Assembly: GCA_030447005.1 (NCBI GenBank)
Contig: JAUJME010000064.1
Coordinates: forward strand, 1 to 6,227
DNA: 6,227 nt
DNA from: Solirubrobacteraceae bacterium
GTDB lineage: Bacteria; Actinomycetota; Thermoleophilia; Solirubrobacterales; Solirubrobacteraceae
Direction: 5' to 3'
Part shown: piece by piece, positions 6,008 to 6,227 of the stretch
Position numbering within the stretch: the first letter of the stretch is position 1
How the letters are laid out: every line of letters starts with the position of its first letter
Position numbers and translations under genes: made by a program
The notes under the pieces: model-generated
Told to the model about the DNA's origin: nothing
Seen by the model: only the letters and a program-made list of their open reading frames with translations
Databases searched by the model: none

Positions 6008-6227
6008 GGTGTGGTGCCTCCGTTGGCTTCGCGATGGCGCTCGAGCTCCTCGAGCAGCGCGACGCCGCCGTCGCGCGTCCCGTCGAGCAGGTGGGCGGCC
6101 TGCGTGTTCTGCGCGAGGCGCTTGCCGGCCGTCCAGACGTCCTCGACCGACCGCTCGACGTCGATCGCGGCGCGCCGGACGCCCTCGAGCAGCCCCCATA
6201 CCGCCCCGGCGACCACGAGCCCCCCGA
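6004..6227 (-). CDS. Small hypothetical protein, probably N-terminally cut by the window edge
   Basis: The frame is open to the right edge. A GTG at 6216-6214, preceded by a G-run, would give 70 residues, but the codons before it read Gly-Gly-Leu and continue a hydrophobic run (LVVAGAVWGLLEGV). The true start is therefore more likely outside the window, giving a single N-terminal membrane helix. After this come an amphipathic segment (AIDVERSVEDVWTAGKRLAQN), then NTQAAHLLDGT and a charged end (LLEELERHREAN). From memory, similar small proteins with a W-x-x-G-K-x-x-A-x-NT pattern are found in actinobacteria, but no function is known to me. Its stop overlaps the start of the next gene as ATGA, so the two are probably made together and may form a pair. 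Confidence 0.65.
   Translation of the reverse strand, partial: GGLVVAGAVWGLLEGVRRAAIDVERSVEDVWTAGKRLAQNTQAAHLLDGTRDGGVALLEELERHREANGGTTP
6017..6021 (-). promoter_or_regulatory. Ribosome-binding site of the small membrane protein gene
   Basis: GGAGG on the minus strand, nine bases before the ATG at 6007-6005. It is the strongest Shine-Dalgarno in the window and selects this start over earlier in-frame ones. Confidence 0.75.

Noticed and set aside
6008..6199. Longer N-terminus for the small membrane protein
   Set aside because: Arg-rich shadow of the preceding gene; the ATG at 6007 with GGAGG is the better start.
1..6227. Search for tRNA, rRNA, CRISPR arrays, insertion sequences, attachment sites and terminators
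   Set aside because: None seen by eye. Coding density leaves no room for them, and no terminal inverted repeats, regularly spaced repeats or stem plus T-run were found.

Overview
The window is very GC-rich (well above 70% by eye), with tightly packed genes, GTG starts and strong G/C third-position bias. Together with the protein sequences this suggests a high-GC actinobacterium. A Thermoleophilia/Solirubrobacterales-type organism is my best guess, but no marker gene here proves it. All genes I support lie on the minus strand, so the operon reads from the right edge of the window to the left. The many long plus-strand open frames are antisense GC shadows.

In transcription order (right to left) the genes are: (1) the 3' part of a small hydrophobic/amphipathic protein entering from the right edge; (2) a 105-residue single-pass membrane protein, start-stop coupled to it; (3) hypF, carbamoyltransferase; (4) hypC, Fe(CN)2CO chaperone; (5) an unusual 434-residue protein made of a GmhA-like SIS domain, an internal HypC-like domain and a second GmhA-like SIS domain; (6) hypD, the Fe-S scaffold protein; (7) hypE, the PurM-like cyanide-forming enzyme, which runs off the left edge before its C-terminus. 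Genes 1-6 overlap or are 5 nt apart. Only hypD-hypE has a real spacer (52 nt). No promoter or terminator is visible, so this is the interior of a longer transcript.

The canonical genes make the Fe(CN)2CO part of the [NiFe]-hydrogenase active site. HypF and HypE convert carbamoyl phosphate to an enzyme-bound thiocyanate, and HypC and HypD carry the iron while it receives CN and CO. HypA/HypB (nickel insertion), the hydrogenase subunits and the maturation protease are not in this window.

The item most worth attention is the SIS-HypC-SIS protein between hypC and hypD. It places a HypC-type fold between two sugar-phosphate-isomerase-type domains. The two SIS halves have lost different parts of the GmhA active site in a complementary way. 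The HypC-like cysteine is internal, so it cannot be the exposed N-terminal Cys used by ordinary HypC. This suggests an uncharacterised accessory or regulatory factor in hydrogenase cofactor assembly.
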